Notes: generated by a model from the sequence alone, not told the origin. DNA of 64,000 nt from Desulfovibrionaceae bacterium (GCA_029011315.1 JAQXLA010000002.1:41748-105747), one strand, 5' to 3'. Shown: positions 45,347 to 56,936, counted from the stretch's first letter. Numbers and translations are program-made.

Positions 45347-46717
45347 TTATTTAGCATTCAAAAAGGCCCGATAGGCTTCTTTAGTTGTATAAATATCATA
45401 GACGGATGAAAGTTCAAAAGGACTGTGCATTGACATGATGGCAGGACCGAGATCAATCGTGTCCATACCGTATGCCGCAAGATACAGAGCTACAGTACCT
45501 CCTCCGCCGCAGTCAACTTTACCCAACTCAGCCATTTGCCATGGAATTTGTTGGCTGTTGAGAACGTGTCTCAGCCAAGCAATATATTCTGGATGCGCAT
45601 CATTGGCGTCATACTTTCCCCGGGAGCCTGTAAATTTACAAAATACCGGTCCACATCCCATGTATGCGGCATTATTGGCATCATGAAGTTCTTCCCAGTC
45701 CGGTTCTATTGGTGCGCTCACATCAGCTGACAGGGCTTTAGTATTGAGGAAAATATCCCTGACCTTCGCTTCCGGTTCCCATTGTTCCGCAATTTCCTGG
45801 ATGCAGTATTCCATAAAACGGGATTGGGCTCCCGTAGAGCCATTGGAACCGATTTCCTCCTTGTCCCAGAATATAAGGCAGGAAGTATATTCCGGTTCTT
45901 CTGCGGATTCCAAAAAGGCTTTGAAAGAGGTAAAAACGCAAATTTTGTCATCTTGGCCATATCCTCCGATGAGTTTCCTGTCGAGCCCTACATATCTTGC
46001 CCGTCCCGCAGGAACCATTTGGATTTCTGCAGAATAGAAATCTTCAGCTTCAAGGCCGTAATATTCTTTTAATAACCGGAGAACAGCTCTTTTTATGGGA
46101 TGTTCTTCCTCTTTATTTTTAATGTCAGGAGCGTGTCCGAAGATGATATTGAGTTTTTCTCCTTCAAAAGCCGTTTGCAGGGTTTTGCCAGCTTCTTTTT
46201 GAGCAAGATGGGGGAGCAGATCGGAAATGGTAAAAACAGGATCCATGTCCTTTTCTCCAATACACAGTCGAACCTGTTCTCCATTTTCCTTGACAGCGAC
46301 TCCGTGCAGAGCCATAGGGCGAGACAGCCATTGATATTTTCTAATGCCGCCGTAGTAATGGGTCTTTACTTGAAGGAGAGAATCATTCTCGATGAAAGGA
46401 TTCTGTTTCCAGTCCAGTCGCGGCGAATCAGCATGAGACGCTATCAAATGCAGGCCTTCGGACAAGGGGCGTTTTCCCTTTTTTGCAATAAAAAGACTTT
46501 TTTCGCGCCATTGTTTGTAAAAGATCGTATCTTTTGAAGATGTTTGCCGATGCTTCTCAAGATGCTCAATAAGATAGGCAATAGTTTCACGTTCTGTTTT
46601 GCAGCAACTTAAAAAATCGATATAGCTTGCGACAGTTTGCTGCATTTGTTCTGACTGTTCTTTAGTGGCAAAATAATCGGCAATATTCTGCATTTTATTG
46701 GCAATGGCTTTTTTCAT
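45347..46717 (-). CDS. M18-family aminopeptidase
   Basis: 456 aa; HLIASHADSPRLDWKQNPF, IFWDKEEIGSNGSTGAQSRF, ALSADVSAPIEPDWEELHD, DLGPAIMSMHSPFE. Confidence 0.9.
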   Translation of the reverse strand: MKKAIANKMQNIADYFATKEQSEQMQQTVASYIDFLSCCKTERETIAYLIEHLEKHRQTSSKDTIFYKQWREKSLFIAKKGKRPLSEGLHLIASHADSPRLDWKQNPFIENDSLLQVKTHYYGGIRKYQWLSRPMALHGVAVKENGEQVRLCIGEKDMDPVFTISDLLPHLAQKEAGKTLQTAFEGEKLNIIFGHAPDIKNKEEEHPIKRAVLRLLKEYYGLEAEDFYSAEIQMVPAGRARYVGLDRKLIGGYGQDDKICVFTSFKAFLESAEEPEYTSCLIFWDKEEIGSNGSTGAQSRFMEYCIQEIAEQWEPEAKVRDIFLNTKALSADVSAPIEPDWEELHDANNAAYMGCGPVFCKFTGSRGKYDANDAHPEYIAWLRHVLNSQQIPWQMAELGKVDCGGGGTVALYLAAYGMDTIDLGPAIMSMHSPFELSSVYDIYTTKEAYRAFLNAK

Positions 46718-46737
46718 TGGTTTATCCTTATTGATTA

Positions 46738-47988
46738 TTATGCAAATTCAAGATCTTGCGGAAAAATTCGATAGTATTCACTTAATAAGTAGAGGGATCC
46801 CAGGATACAGACGGGCTGATTTTGCTGGTGAATATTTCGATTAATCTGTATCTCGAAAAGAGCGTCTTTTATAGAGGCGCACGGCACAGCCTGATCGCCG
46901 AGTTTTTCAGCAAGTGCTTGAGGATTGGCGGCACGTTCATTATGAGGAATCAGAGGAACGTAGATTTTATTGTTCATGGCAATGGCACGTATCATAGGCA
47001 GCATGGAGTCCACATCTTTGTCTTTCAGGCATGAAAAGATGAGAGCTGACGGCACAATGTTCAGATCCTGAAGGTTTTTTTGAAATGCCTGCAATCCATG
47101 AGGATTGTGCGCGCCATCGAGAATCAGCGGAGGATATGGAAATCTCGATTTGATATATTGGAACCTTCCGGCAAAACGGACATTTTCCAATCCTGCAATA
47201 TCAGCAGCAGGATCGGGATCCTGTTGCATGAGCGTTAAAATATAATGCCAGGTGTGCAGTGCCAACGCCGCATTCGATTTTTGATATGATCCCCACAGTC
47301 CGAGATGGATCGTCGGCAATTTGCTGATAGAAACAATATCCAGACTGGAATGCTCAGTTTCCGCTCGTTTTTTCAGAATCGCTTCTGCTTCCGGTTGCTG
47401 CAGCCCTGTAAATGAAGCGATTTGATTTCTGATGGCATGCGATTTGTCTTCAGCGATGGCCTGAATGGAATGCCCAAGAATCGCTTCATGATCCAGATCA
47501 ATCGGCGTTATGGCTACAGCATCGACAGCCAGGGCAGTTGTCGCATCATAATGGCCGCCGAGGCCGGCTTCAATAACGGCAAGTTGAACCTGACAGCGTT
47601 GAAAAGCCAGCAAAGCCATAACGGTGAGCAGTTCAAAGTAGGTTAAATCTGGTTCAGCCTCCAATGCGTCGTTCGCGCATTCCACCCATAGTGCTTTATC
47701 AATCATACGGCCGTTAATGCGGATGCGCTCTCGTGGAGAAAGAAAATGCGGAGAAGTATATAATCCGGTTTTGCATTGATATGCCTGTGCCAGAGAGGCA
47801 ATAAATGAGGAAGTGGATCCCTTTCCGTTCGTTCCTACAACCTGAACAGCTCGAAATGGCAGGATTTCAAGATGAAGTGCCCGTAAGGCTCTTTTCATGC
47901 GATCCAATCCAAAATTCATGTGAAATAATCCGAGAGTATCCAGATGTTTTTGAACATCATCATATTGCACAAATTTTTTTGGCTTCAT
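46738..47988 (-). CDS. folC: Folylpolyglutamate/dihydrofolate synthase
   Basis: 416 aa; VVGTNGKGSTSSFIASLAQA, TSPHFLSPRERIRING, LILDGAHNPHGL. Confidence 0.92.
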   Translation of the reverse strand: MKPKKFVQYDDVQKHLDTLGLFHMNFGLDRMKRALRALHLEILPFRAVQVVGTNGKGSTSSFIASLAQAYQCKTGLYTSPHFLSPRERIRINGRMIDKALWVECANDALEAEPDLTYFELLTVMALLAFQRCQVQLAVIEAGLGGHYDATTALAVDAVAITPIDLDHEAILGHSIQAIAEDKSHAIRNQIASFTGLQQPEAEAILKKRAETEHSSLDIVSISKLPTIHLGLWGSYQKSNAALALHTWHYILTLMQQDPDPAADIAGLENVRFAGRFQYIKSRFPYPPLILDGAHNPHGLQAFQKNLQDLNIVPSALIFSCLKDKDVDSMLPMIRAIAMNNKIYVPLIPHNERAANPQALAEKLGDQAVPCASIKDALFEIQINRNIHQQNQPVCILGSLYLLSEYYRIFPQDLEFA

Positions 47989-48193
47989 ACTGTGCTTCCC
48001 GTGCCTGTTTTATGATCTCAATTTCTGTTTACGCCTTTTTTTTTATTTGTGAAAGACTGATATTTTTGCCTTTTTATAATGGTAAAAATTTTTGTAACTT
48101 GACAAGTAGGGTATCCTGTAAGAAAGATTCACAATATTCGCTCTAGGCAGCGATGCAGGTTCTGCAGTTACTTTTTTCCAAGGATGATTTTAT

Positions 48194-49213
48194 ATGGTCG
48201 CAGCCTCGTTGGATACAATACATATTTCTGTCATGCCTCGAGAAATATTACGAAGTTTTGAAACGGGGAAGTGCTGCCGGTTTCTTGATGGAACTCTTGG
48301 ACTCGGAGGGCATTCTCTGCGCATGCTGGAACATTTTTCCGAATTGCAGCTGTGCGGATTGGATCGGGACGCTTCAGCGTTGAGTCTTGCCAAAAAACGT
48401 TTGGAAAATTTTTCAGACAGAACGCATTTTTTTCATACCTGTTTCAGTCAGTTTGAATCCTGTCTGGATGCGCTGCATTGGGATACTGTCGACGGTGTTC
48501 TTCTTGATCTTGGCGTTTCTTCTCTGCAGATTGATACGCCTGAACGAGGATTCAGTTTTTTATCAGATGGGCCGTTGGATATGCGAATGGATACTTCGAA
48601 TCCAAGTGGAAAAGTGGCTGAACTGGTCAATTACGCTTCCTTTGATCGTTTGCGAGAAATTTTTGCATTATATGGAGAAGAACCTCAGGCAGCCAGAATC
48701 GCGAGAGCGATTGTGGCGGAACGGGAAAGAAAGAGGATTGAAACCACCACCCAGCTCGCCAATATCGTAATTTCCGCCTATCCTGCCTCATGGAGATCGA
48801 AATCCAGAAAACATCCTGCGACCAAAACTTTTCAGGCTTTGCGTATTGCTGTCAATCATGAGCTTGAGGAAGTGGAAAGTTTTTTAAAAGCGATTCCGAA
48901 ACGAACAGCAATCGGGGGACGCATTGCGATACTGTCTTTTCATTCTCTGGAAGATCGCATTGTGAAAATGATGATGAAGCAGTGGTGTTCTCAAGTTGAT
49001 TTTCCCATGCGTCAGGTTTTGCACAAGCCGCTTGGTCCTTCTGAAGAGGAAATAGCGGCAAATCCGCGGGCGTCCAGCGCAAAACTGCGGGTTGCGGAAC
49101 GAATTTCTCCTGAAGAACTTCATTATGAAGCAAACCTGAGAGGACAGGAAAAGTATGAAGTGCGTAGAATGCGCAAGCAGGCCAAGTTAGTGGAACAGGA
49201 TCATGAAAACTAG
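48194..49213 (+). CDS. rsmH: 16S rRNA m4C1402 methyltransferase
   Basis: 339 aa; FLDGTLGLGGHS, LLDLGVSSLQIDTPERGFSFLSDGPLDMRMD, ILSFHSLEDRIVK. Confidence 0.96.
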   Translation: MVAASLDTIHISVMPREILRSFETGKCCRFLDGTLGLGGHSLRMLEHFSELQLCGLDRDASALSLAKKRLENFSDRTHFFHTCFSQFESCLDALHWDTVDGVLLDLGVSSLQIDTPERGFSFLSDGPLDMRMDTSNPSGKVAELVNYASFDRLREIFALYGEEPQAARIARAIVAERERKRIETTTQLANIVISAYPASWRSKSRKHPATKTFQALRIAVNHELEEVESFLKAIPKRTAIGGRIAILSFHSLEDRIVKMMMKQWCSQVDFPMRQVLHKPLGPSEEEIAANPRASSAKLRVAERISPEELHYEANLRGQEKYEVRRMRKQAKLVEQDHEN

Positions 49214-49520
49214 ATGGACAGTCTTGATAGGAGACATAGGCTTCTTATTTTTTTGTGCGCAGCTTTTTATTTTTTTTGCTGTTGTTTTTTTTCAGGCTGT
49301 TATTGGTATTGAGATGCGGACTTTGAGATTTAAAACGGATCGTCTTCGAGTAAAGGTTGAAGAACAGCAGATGATGCAGTCGAAACTGGAAGTAGAAAGA
49401 GATTTGCTGACATTGCCGCAAACTTTGAAAAAAAACGCTGAAAAAATGGGCATGTCGCAGGCTCAGCCAGGTCGGATTCGCAAAATGTATTTTCCTGAAC
49501 GTTCTTCCGTGAAGAAATAA
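49203..49520 (+). CDS. ftsL: FtsL-like septum protein
   Basis: 105 aa, single N-terminal TM plus coiled coil, between rsmH and ftsI. Confidence 0.75.
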   Translation: MKTRWTVLIGDIGFLFFCAQLFIFFAVVFFQAVIGIEMRTLRFKTDRLRVKVEEQQMMQSKLEVERDLLTLPQTLKKNAEKMGMSQAQPGRIRKMYFPERSSVKK

Positions 49521-49541
49521 TCAGCATTGGAAAAATCCGTT

Positions 49542-51647
49542 ATGGCATATTACTATTCGCGCAGAAAAACTTTTTCACAACGAGCAGTCTCGACTCCGCC
49601 TCCAATTGAAAGAGAACTTCCTTCTGCCCAATCTGCAAAAAAGGAAAAGCAGAAACTTGACGAAGATCCTCTTCCCTGTATGCAGAAACGTATTCAGGTC
49701 GTTTTCTTTCTTTTTTTTCTGTTTGCCTGCTATCTTCTCTGCTCAGCTGCCAAAATTCAGCTGTGGGATGCGAATTCGTATACGGAACGGATTGAGGCCA
49801 ATAAAAAGTACAATAAAATGAGAGCGATGGCGTCCAGGCCTCTGCGGGGAGAAATCAGCGATCGCAACGGAGTTGTGCTTGCCAGAAATGTTTCCTGTAA
49901 AAAAGTACAGATTGATATTGATGCTAAATCAGACAGCAAGACGCCTGATATCTCCCGGACAGCTGCCATTTTGGGTGCAATTATGGATATGCCGGCAGGA
50001 GAAATTGAGAACAGAATCCGATATGCTTCTGCGAGAAAAAGAAGCCGGGCGGTTTTAAAGAAAGTTGATGATGCGACGGCGTTTAGATTGACGCAAGCTA
50101 AGAATGATCCAGAAAAAAAGGCATTTCTAAAATGTGTAGAATTTATTCATGATCAAACACGAGTCTATCCGTATAAAACCATTGCGGGGAGCCTGCTTGG
50201 CTATGTTCGTGACGACGGAACGCCCGGAGGAGGATTAGAAATATTATGCGATCCGATTTTATCGGGAAGCGTCGACAGTAATGAAGACGATGAGTCTCAG
50301 ACTGCTCAGCGCAGTACAAATGTCCAGTTGACTATTGACGTCAATATTCAAAGCATAGCTGAAGAAAACATTGAAAGAGCCGTTCGGGAAAATGATGCCA
50401 AATGGGGCGGGATTGTCATTGTGTCCGTCTCAAGCGGTGACATTTTAGGATGGGCTCAATATCCGTCTTTTAACCCGAATCTGCCTCAGCCGGATTTTCG
50501 CAATCATATTGCGCAGGATGCTCTGGAGCCTGGATCGACATTTAAGCCTTTTCTGATTGCGTCAGCCATGCAGGAAGGCATTATTCATCGGGATAAGATC
50601 TATTATTGCGAGCATGGTTTGTGGAAAACGAAGAAATTTCCTATTCGTGATGACGGCAGACCTCTGGGAGAAGCGACAGTTGCAGACATTCTTGCGTATT
50701 CGAGCAATATCGGGTGCGGCAAAATAGGATTAGATCTCGGTGCGGTTCGCTATTATCGATATTTAGAAAGGCTGGGATTCGGAAAACGTACGGGATTGAA
50801 AATTCCCGGAGAATCTTCGGGCATCATGCGTTCTGCAGGAAAATGGAGCGAAGCGGATTTGATTTCCGCATCCTTCGGTCAGAGTATTTCTGTAACGATG
50901 GCGCAGATGGCGCAAGCCTATACTGTTATAGCGAATGGAGGCATTTATCGCCCGTTGCGGCTTATTATAGACAAAAATGATACAGAAAGTCAGAATGAGG
51001 AACGTATTTTTTCTCAATATGTTTCTCGAGAGACATTAAAAATGATGCGTGAGGTCGTTGACAGAGGCTCAGGCAAACGGGGTGCTATTCCCGGAGTCGC
51101 AGTCTCAGGAAAAACCGGGACTGCCCAGAAGGCGAAAAGGGGAAAATACGGCCATGCCAGAACGGCATCTTTTGTAGGTATTGTGCCAACGCAGCAGCCA
51201 AAATTGTTGATTTATGTTCTGATTGATGAGCCGAGTGCCGTGAAATACGGAGGGGTTATCGCTGCTCCTGTGTTTCGTGATACGGCTTCTGAGGTTATGT
51301 CATATCTTGGCATCATGCCTGAAGCCGAAAAAACTTTAGACAAAACGGCAAAAGTGAGAAAAGGCGAGCTCTCTCAGAGCTCGTCAGTGGAAAAAATTGC
51401 TGGTTCAGTTCAAGGTGACGTCAAAATTCAGCCCAGTGCCGTGCCACAGCAGAATGGTGGAACAATGCCTGATGTGACAGGTATGTCTGTACGCCGGGCT
51501 GTGGAAATGCTCGTCAGGTATGGTCATGTTCCTCTGATCAAGGGAAGCGGCACTTTTATAGTTAAACAATCACCAAATCCCGGAGTCATGCTGAGCGGAG
51601 GCAAGAACGCCTCTCCTTGTACGCTGTGGGTTTCGGAGCAGAAATAA
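49542..51647 (+). CDS. ftsI: Penicillin-binding protein 3 (FtsI) with C-terminal PASTA-like domain
   Basis: 701 aa; LEPGSTFKPFLIA, YSSNIGCGKIGL, VSGKTGTAQKAKRG; C-terminal MPDVTGMSVRRAVEMLVRYG. Confidence 0.95.
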   Translation: MAYYYSRRKTFSQRAVSTPPPIERELPSAQSAKKEKQKLDEDPLPCMQKRIQVVFFLFFLFACYLLCSAAKIQLWDANSYTERIEANKKYNKMRAMASRPLRGEISDRNGVVLARNVSCKKVQIDIDAKSDSKTPDISRTAAILGAIMDMPAGEIENRIRYASARKRSRAVLKKVDDATAFRLTQAKNDPEKKAFLKCVEFIHDQTRVYPYKTIAGSLLGYVRDDGTPGGGLEILCDPILSGSVDSNEDDESQTAQRSTNVQLTIDVNIQSIAEENIERAVRENDAKWGGIVIVSVSSGDILGWAQYPSFNPNLPQPDFRNHIAQDALEPGSTFKPFLIASAMQEGIIHRDKIYYCEHGLWKTKKFPIRDDGRPLGEATVADILAYSSNIGCGKIGLDLGAVRYYRYLERLGFGKRTGLKIPGESSGIMRSAGKWSEADLISASFGQSISVTMAQMAQAYTVIANGGIYRPLRLIIDKNDTESQNEERIFSQYVSRETLKMMREVVDRGSGKRGAIPGVAVSGKTGTAQKAKRGKYGHARTASFVGIVPTQQPKLLIYVLIDEPSAVKYGGVIAAPVFRDTASEVMSYLGIMPEAEKTLDKTAKVRKGELSQSSSVEKIAGSVQGDVKIQPSAVPQQNGGTMPDVTGMSVRRAVEMLVRYGHVPLIKGSGTFIVKQSPNPGVMLSGGKNASPCTLWVSEQK

Positions 51648-53131
51648 TGGCTTCTTGTATCGCAATGGAATCTCTGTGCGAAATGATGCGGAAACAGAAC
51701 ATAGATCTGCATACTGATTCGCGCGACGTAACGCCCGGAAGCATCTTCGTTGCGCTTCCTTCGGCTTCCGACACTCAGCCTGGAGGAGAAATTTTTATTC
51801 AGGATGCCGTCAGGGCAGGTGCGGCTTTTGTAGTTTGTCAGCCGGATATCATAGAGTCGTGCTCCCTTGGGGCTGGGGATGATTCTGTGCGTTTTGTCCC
51901 AAGCGTATCGCCGAGAGAGGATCTTGGTATTTTGTCCCAATCCCGGTACGGTATCCCGGATTTTCCCATATACGGCGTAACAGGAACGAACGGCAAAACG
52001 ACGGTAACGTATCTTTTGGAGTACTTATTTCAGGCATGCGGCAGGAAAACAGGAGTGCTCGGTACGATTGCCTATCGGTGGGCAGGACATTGCGAAGAAG
52101 CTCCGTTAACGACCCCAGGCTGCCTGAAGCTCCATGAAATGCTGTCTCAAATGCAGGCTTCCGGAACAGAGGCCGCTTTTATGGAAGTTTCTTCTCATGC
52201 TTTGGATCAAAATCGTCTTGCGGGAATTGCTCTGGCAGGCGGAATTTTTACCAATTTGACACAGGATCATCTTGACTATCATCATACAATGGACGCGTAT
52301 TTTTCAGCGAAAAGCCGTCTGTTCCTCGAAGAGAACGGACGGCCGATCTCAGATCGGCTCGCTGTTATCGGCACGGATGACAGATGGGGCATCCGGCTGG
52401 CTTCTTTGATTCCTGGATCTGTTGGATTCGGCCTGCATCCTTCGGAAATCACCTCGCGCTTTCTTCAGGTGGAAATGCTGCGCTGTTCTCCAGATGGATT
52501 GGATTTGAGGTTTCGGGGACTGGCAGATATTCCATGTCTGCATACGCCGCAAATCGGGTGGCATAATGCGGAAAATATGGCTGCAGCGGCGGCGTTGGCC
52601 TTGAGCGTTGGACTTCAGCCTGCCGATCTGAGCTGTCTGGAAGGATTTTTAGGCGTTCCTGGAAGATTGGAGCGAATTGACAATCCGTATGGAAAACATA
52701 TTTTTGTCGACTTTGCTCATACTCCAGATGCGTTGGAGCATGTGTTGAAAACACTGCGTATGGTCGGATTTACACAAATTGTCACCGTTTTTGGGTGCGG
52801 AGGCGATCGGGACAGAACAAAACGTCCTCTGATGGGAGAGGCAGTTGCCAGATATTCTGATGTCGTTGTTGTTACATCGGACAATCCAAGAACGGAAGAT
52901 CCGGAACGGATTATGGACGATATTATGCCCAGCCTTTCCGCTGCAGGAAAGGTTATTAGAAAAGCCGACAGAAGAGAGGCGACCTCAGTGGCTCTGGACA
53001 GCCTGAAGCCTGGAGGAGTGCTCCTGGTGGCCGGCAAAGGACATGAAAAAACACAGAAAATCGGCGGACATGTTTATCCATACAGTGATCAGAACGTTAT
53101 CAGGGAGCTTTTAGGATGTTCCTCACGGTAA
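51647..53131 (+). CDS. murE: UDP-MurNAc-tripeptide synthetase
   Basis: 494 aa; VTGTNGKTTVTYLLEYLFQA, TSDNPRTEDPERIMDDI. Confidence 0.95.
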   Translation: MASCIAMESLCEMMRKQNIDLHTDSRDVTPGSIFVALPSASDTQPGGEIFIQDAVRAGAAFVVCQPDIIESCSLGAGDDSVRFVPSVSPREDLGILSQSRYGIPDFPIYGVTGTNGKTTVTYLLEYLFQACGRKTGVLGTIAYRWAGHCEEAPLTTPGCLKLHEMLSQMQASGTEAAFMEVSSHALDQNRLAGIALAGGIFTNLTQDHLDYHHTMDAYFSAKSRLFLEENGRPISDRLAVIGTDDRWGIRLASLIPGSVGFGLHPSEITSRFLQVEMLRCSPDGLDLRFRGLADIPCLHTPQIGWHNAENMAAAAALALSVGLQPADLSCLEGFLGVPGRLERIDNPYGKHIFVDFAHTPDALEHVLKTLRMVGFTQIVTVFGCGGDRDRTKRPLMGEAVARYSDVVVVTSDNPRTEDPERIMDDIMPSLSAAGKVIRKADRREATSVALDSLKPGGVLLVAGKGHEKTQKIGGHVYPYSDQNVIRELLGCSSR

Positions 53132-54525
53132 ATGAAGTTCTTTACGCATCGGGGGGAAGTTTATGCGGAACATCTTCTGATGATCGTCCTTTGCGATCAG
53201 CGTATGTAGACAGCAGAAAGGTCAGTCAGGATTCTTTATTTGTTTGCATTGAGGGAGGCAATGTTGATGGACATGATTTTGCCTTGCAAGCTGTTCAGTC
53301 AGGGGCTTCTGCGGTGCTGGCTCAGAGAGATCCTTTTGCGAAAATGCCTTCTCGCCCCGATGCAGTGGTGATACTCGTTCCGGATACTGTCAAGGCGCTC
53401 AGTCGTATTGCGTTGTACTGGCGCAGAAAGTGCTCGGAGACAGCGGTTATCTGTGTGACAGGAACGGCTGGAAAAACAACAGTGAAAGAATTGCTGGCTC
53501 AGGCATTGTCCTCATTCGGCAAGACGGCTAAGACTTTTTTGAATCTGAATAATCAGATCGGGCTTCCTCTTTCCATGCTTTCTGCTGATGGAGATGAACG
53601 GTACTGGGTGTTTGAAGCGGGCATCAGTCATCCTCAGGATATGGATGAGCTGGCTGCGACAGCAGAACCGGATATCGGTTTGATTTTGAATGCTGGCACA
53701 GGTCATACGGAAGGGCTTGGAGACAGGGGGACTGCTTACTATAAATCCCGTCTTCTGCATTTTCTGAAACAGGGAGGCTTCGGCGTTGTCAGTGCAGATT
53801 ATCCGGACTTGGTGAAGGAAGCATGTCTTGCGGAAGTGCCTCTTCATTTCTTTTCTGCTTCAGATGCTTCAGCGGATTGCCGTGCAGAATATATTGGTCC
53901 GGAACAGGATCGAAACGGCGTGTACAGAATTTCCCTGTATAATGGAGAATCTTTTCAGGTCAGCGCACCTTTTCGGGGCTCCTGCGGCTGTGAAAATCTG
54001 GCTGCCGTAGCTTTGACGATGCAGTTGCTCGGGCTTGATCCGGGGAGACTTCGGGATATTTTGGCAACGTGCATTCTTCCTGTGCAGAGATGTGAATGTC
54101 TTCATGCCGGAAAATGGCTGGTCATTAATGATTCTTACAATGCCAATCCTCTTTCTTTTCGAAGAATGCTGGAAACGGCTTCAGATCTGGCCTTATCCCG
54201 GGAAGAATCCTTTTTGGCGTGCGTGCTCGGAGAAATGGGAGAACTTGGAGAAGTGGCTGAAGCCGAGCATGAATCTCTGGGAAAAACTATCGCGTTGAAC
54301 GGAGCTTCTTTGGTCATTTGGAAAGGGCGTTTCGGTGATGCCGTAGAACGTGGTCTGCGATCCTGTGGTTTTCAGGGGCGCATGATACCTTATCTGTCAC
54401 CGGAAACACCATTTCAGGTTCTCAAGGGCTGTAAAACGGGGGGAACGGTTCTCTTTAAGGGATCAAGGGTGAATCGTCTGGAAGAGTCCGTTCAGGATTT
54501 TCTGAAGAAACAGGAAGAAAAATAA
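53116..54525 (+). CDS. murF: UDP-MurNAc-tripeptide:D-Ala-D-Ala ligase
   Basis: 469 aa; [48 protein letters not shown]. Confidence 0.95.
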   Translation: MFLTVNEVLYASGGSLCGTSSDDRPLRSAYVDSRKVSQDSLFVCIEGGNVDGHDFALQAVQSGASAVLAQRDPFAKMPSRPDAVVILVPDTVKALSRIALYWRRKCSETAVICVTGTAGKTTVKELLAQALSSFGKTAKTFLNLNNQIGLPLSMLSADGDERYWVFEAGISHPQDMDELAATAEPDIGLILNAGTGHTEGLGDRGTAYYKSRLLHFLKQGGFGVVSADYPDLVKEACLAEVPLHFFSASDASADCRAEYIGPEQDRNGVYRISLYNGESFQVSAPFRGSCGCENLAAVALTMQLLGLDPGRLRDILATCILPVQRCECLHAGKWLVINDSYNANPLSFRRMLETASDLALSREESFLACVLGEMGELGEVAEAEHESLGKTIALNGASLVIWKGRFGDAVERGLRSCGFQGRMIPYLSPETPFQVLKGCKTGGTVLFKGSRVNRLEESVQDFLKKQEEK

Positions 54526-54538
54526 GTCGGGATCGTTT

Positions 54539-55615
54539 ATGCTGTACAGTCTTCTTTCTCCGCTTGGATCAGATTTTATTCTGTTTAATGTCTTTCGGTA
54601 TATTACGTTTCGATCTGTATGGGCACTGATCACAGCGCTCGTCATCTCCATTGTGTTCGGCCCCCGTTTTATTGCCTGGCTTCAGCGAATCAATTGCCGT
54701 CAGCCGATTCATGAGGACGTCAAGGCTCACCAGGTCAAGGCGGGCACTCCGACAATGGGCGGTCTTCTGATTGCTTTTTCGCTGTGTACCAGCGTCTTTC
54801 TGTGGGGGAATCTGGAAAATCGGTATATCTGGCTGGCACTGTTTGTCTTTCTTGGATTTTCTGCTGTTGGTTTTTGGGATGATTACAGTAAGATACATCA
54901 TCATCAGAACCGGGGGCTTTCTGCCAGAGCTAAATTTTGGACTCTGACATTGGTTTCCGGCATTGTTGTCTTGATATTGCTTTCAGATCCCGGGTATTCC
55001 ACGCGTCTTTCCTTTCCGTTTTTCAAGTCGATAAATCCGGACTTAGGCTGGTTTTATGTTCCGTTTGCCATGTTTGTCATGGTCGGTTCCTCGAACGCCG
55101 TGAATCTGACAGACGGTCTTGATGGATTGGCGATAGGACCGATGGTCGTCGCAGGGCTGGTTTTTTCAGTGTTCATCTATGCGTCCGGACATGTGCATTT
55201 TGCGAATTATCTTCAGCTGGAACATATTCCCGGCATTGGCGAGGTCGCCGTCTTCTGCAGTGCTCTTGTCGGCGCAGGCCTTGGATTCCTCTGGTTTAAC
55301 GCCTTTCCGGCACAGGTTTTTATGGGGGATGTTGGTTCTTTGGGGTTGGGAGGTGTACTCGGTTTTCTGGCCGTGCTGTGCAAACAGGAAATGATGCTGG
55401 TGATCGTCGGCGGACTTTTTGTCGTCGAAACACTGTCCGTTATCCTTCAGGTAAGCTATTTTCGCTGGACAGGCGGCAAGCGTATTCTGCGTATGGCACC
55501 CCTGCATCATCATTTTGAAATGATGGGGATTCCTGAATCAAAGATCATTATCCGTTTTTGGATCGTATCAGCACTGCTTGGTCTGATGGCTCTGTCAGTA
55601 CTGAAGCTTCGTTAA
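54539..55615 (+). CDS. mraY: Phospho-MurNAc-pentapeptide transferase
   Basis: 358 aa; [49 protein letters not shown]. Confidence 0.97.
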   Translation: MLYSLLSPLGSDFILFNVFRYITFRSVWALITALVISIVFGPRFIAWLQRINCRQPIHEDVKAHQVKAGTPTMGGLLIAFSLCTSVFLWGNLENRYIWLALFVFLGFSAVGFWDDYSKIHHHQNRGLSARAKFWTLTLVSGIVVLILLSDPGYSTRLSFPFFKSINPDLGWFYVPFAMFVMVGSSNAVNLTDGLDGLAIGPMVVAGLVFSVFIYASGHVHFANYLQLEHIPGIGEVAVFCSALVGAGLGFLWFNAFPAQVFMGDVGSLGLGGVLGFLAVLCKQEMMLVIVGGLFVVETLSVILQVSYFRWTGGKRILRMAPLHHHFEMMGIPESKIIIRFWIVSALLGLMALSVLKLR

Positions 55616-55637
55616 TTGCAATTTAAGGATAAACGTC

Positions 55638-56936
55638 ATGTCATTGGAATCAGCCGTCAGTCGCGGAGAACGTGTTGTTGTCGTGGGAGCCGGCATTTCA
55701 GGTTTGAGTGCCACCAGACTTCTGCATCGGTTAGGTGCTGATGTTCGTCTGGCGGAACGCTGTTTTGAAAAAATTCCGGAGGATTTTCTGCTCTGGGCGG
55801 AAAAAAAAGGCGTTTCGATTCTGTGCGGAGAACACAGCCGGGAACAGTTTGAAGGCGTATCTTTCGTTGTACTGTGCCCCGGAGTGCCGGCGGATAAAAT
55901 CCGAGCATTTTTCCCGGAGAAAGAACCTCCGTATATTCTTGCGGAAACGGAATTTGCCTGGCGCTGTTTGAATGGAGAACCTCTTCTGGCTGTTACGGGA
56001 ACCAGCGGCAAAACCACAACGACGAGTTTCTGCTCTGCGATGCTGCAGGAGCAAGGACTTCGGGTTTTCACAGGTGGCAATATCGGCACGCCGCTTTCAG
56101 AATATGTGCTGTCCGTTTTGGATGGCGAACTCCCTGCCGATGTTCTGGTTCTGGAACTGTCGAGCTTCCAGCTTCAGCATTGTTCCACAGTACATCCTCA
56201 TGCCGCTATTCTTTTGAATATCAGTGAAAATCATCTCGATTTCCACAAGGATATGTCTGAGTATGTCGGAGCGAAAATGCGTCTCTTTGCTCTGCAGACT
56301 GAGAATGATTTTGCGATCTTGCATACCGGTCTGGAATCGTTCGCCAGACAGTACGCGCTGCAGGCCAGGACGGAATTTTATGAGGCTTCGGATCGATTCC
56401 CCGAGATGATTCTCCAAGGTGCCCACAATCGTTCCAATGCGGAAGCCGCCTGGCTGGCTTGCCGCCATTTTGGTGTTGAGGAAAAGGCAGCAGCTCGGGC
56501 GATGGCGAATTTTGCTCAGATGGAACACAGGCTGGAACAGGTCGCGGAAAAGCAGGGCATTTTGTATGTCAATGATTCAAAAAGTACAACAATTGAAGCT
56601 TTGAAAGCGGCTTTGGAAGCCTTCGATCGTCCGATTCTGCTGTTGGCTGGAGGAAAGTTCAAGGGAGGAGATTTCTCAATGATTCGTCATCTTCTTCAGA
56701 GCAAAGTGCGGCATGTCGCTCTGTATGGTGGCAGCAGAAAGGCTTTTGAAGAAGGTATTGGAGATGCTGCGCCGATCAGTTGGGATGCAACGATGGAGCA
56801 GGCTGTGCACCGTGCGCGGGATCTGGCTGAAGAGGGCAATGTCATACTGCTGTCTCCGGCGACCTCAAGTTTTGACCAATACGCAAGTTATGCTCACAGA
56901 GGCGAAGATTTTCGCCGGATTGTTTCGGAGATATGA
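55638..56936 (+). CDS. murD: UDP-MurNAc-L-Ala:D-Glu ligase
   Basis: 432 aa; VVGAGISGLSATRLL, AVTGTSGKTTTTSFC, LLLAGGKFKGGDF, LLSPATSSFDQYASYAHRGEDF. Confidence 0.95.
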   Translation: MSLESAVSRGERVVVVGAGISGLSATRLLHRLGADVRLAERCFEKIPEDFLLWAEKKGVSILCGEHSREQFEGVSFVVLCPGVPADKIRAFFPEKEPPYILAETEFAWRCLNGEPLLAVTGTSGKTTTTSFCSAMLQEQGLRVFTGGNIGTPLSEYVLSVLDGELPADVLVLELSSFQLQHCSTVHPHAAILLNISENHLDFHKDMSEYVGAKMRLFALQTENDFAILHTGLESFARQYALQARTEFYEASDRFPEMILQGAHNRSNAEAAWLACRHFGVEEKAAARAMANFAQMEHRLEQVAEKQGILYVNDSKSTTIEALKAALEAFDRPILLLAGGKFKGGDFSMIRHLLQSKVRHVALYGGSRKAFEEGIGDAAPISWDATMEQAVHRARDLAEEGNVILLSPATSSFDQYASYAHRGEDFRRIVSEI

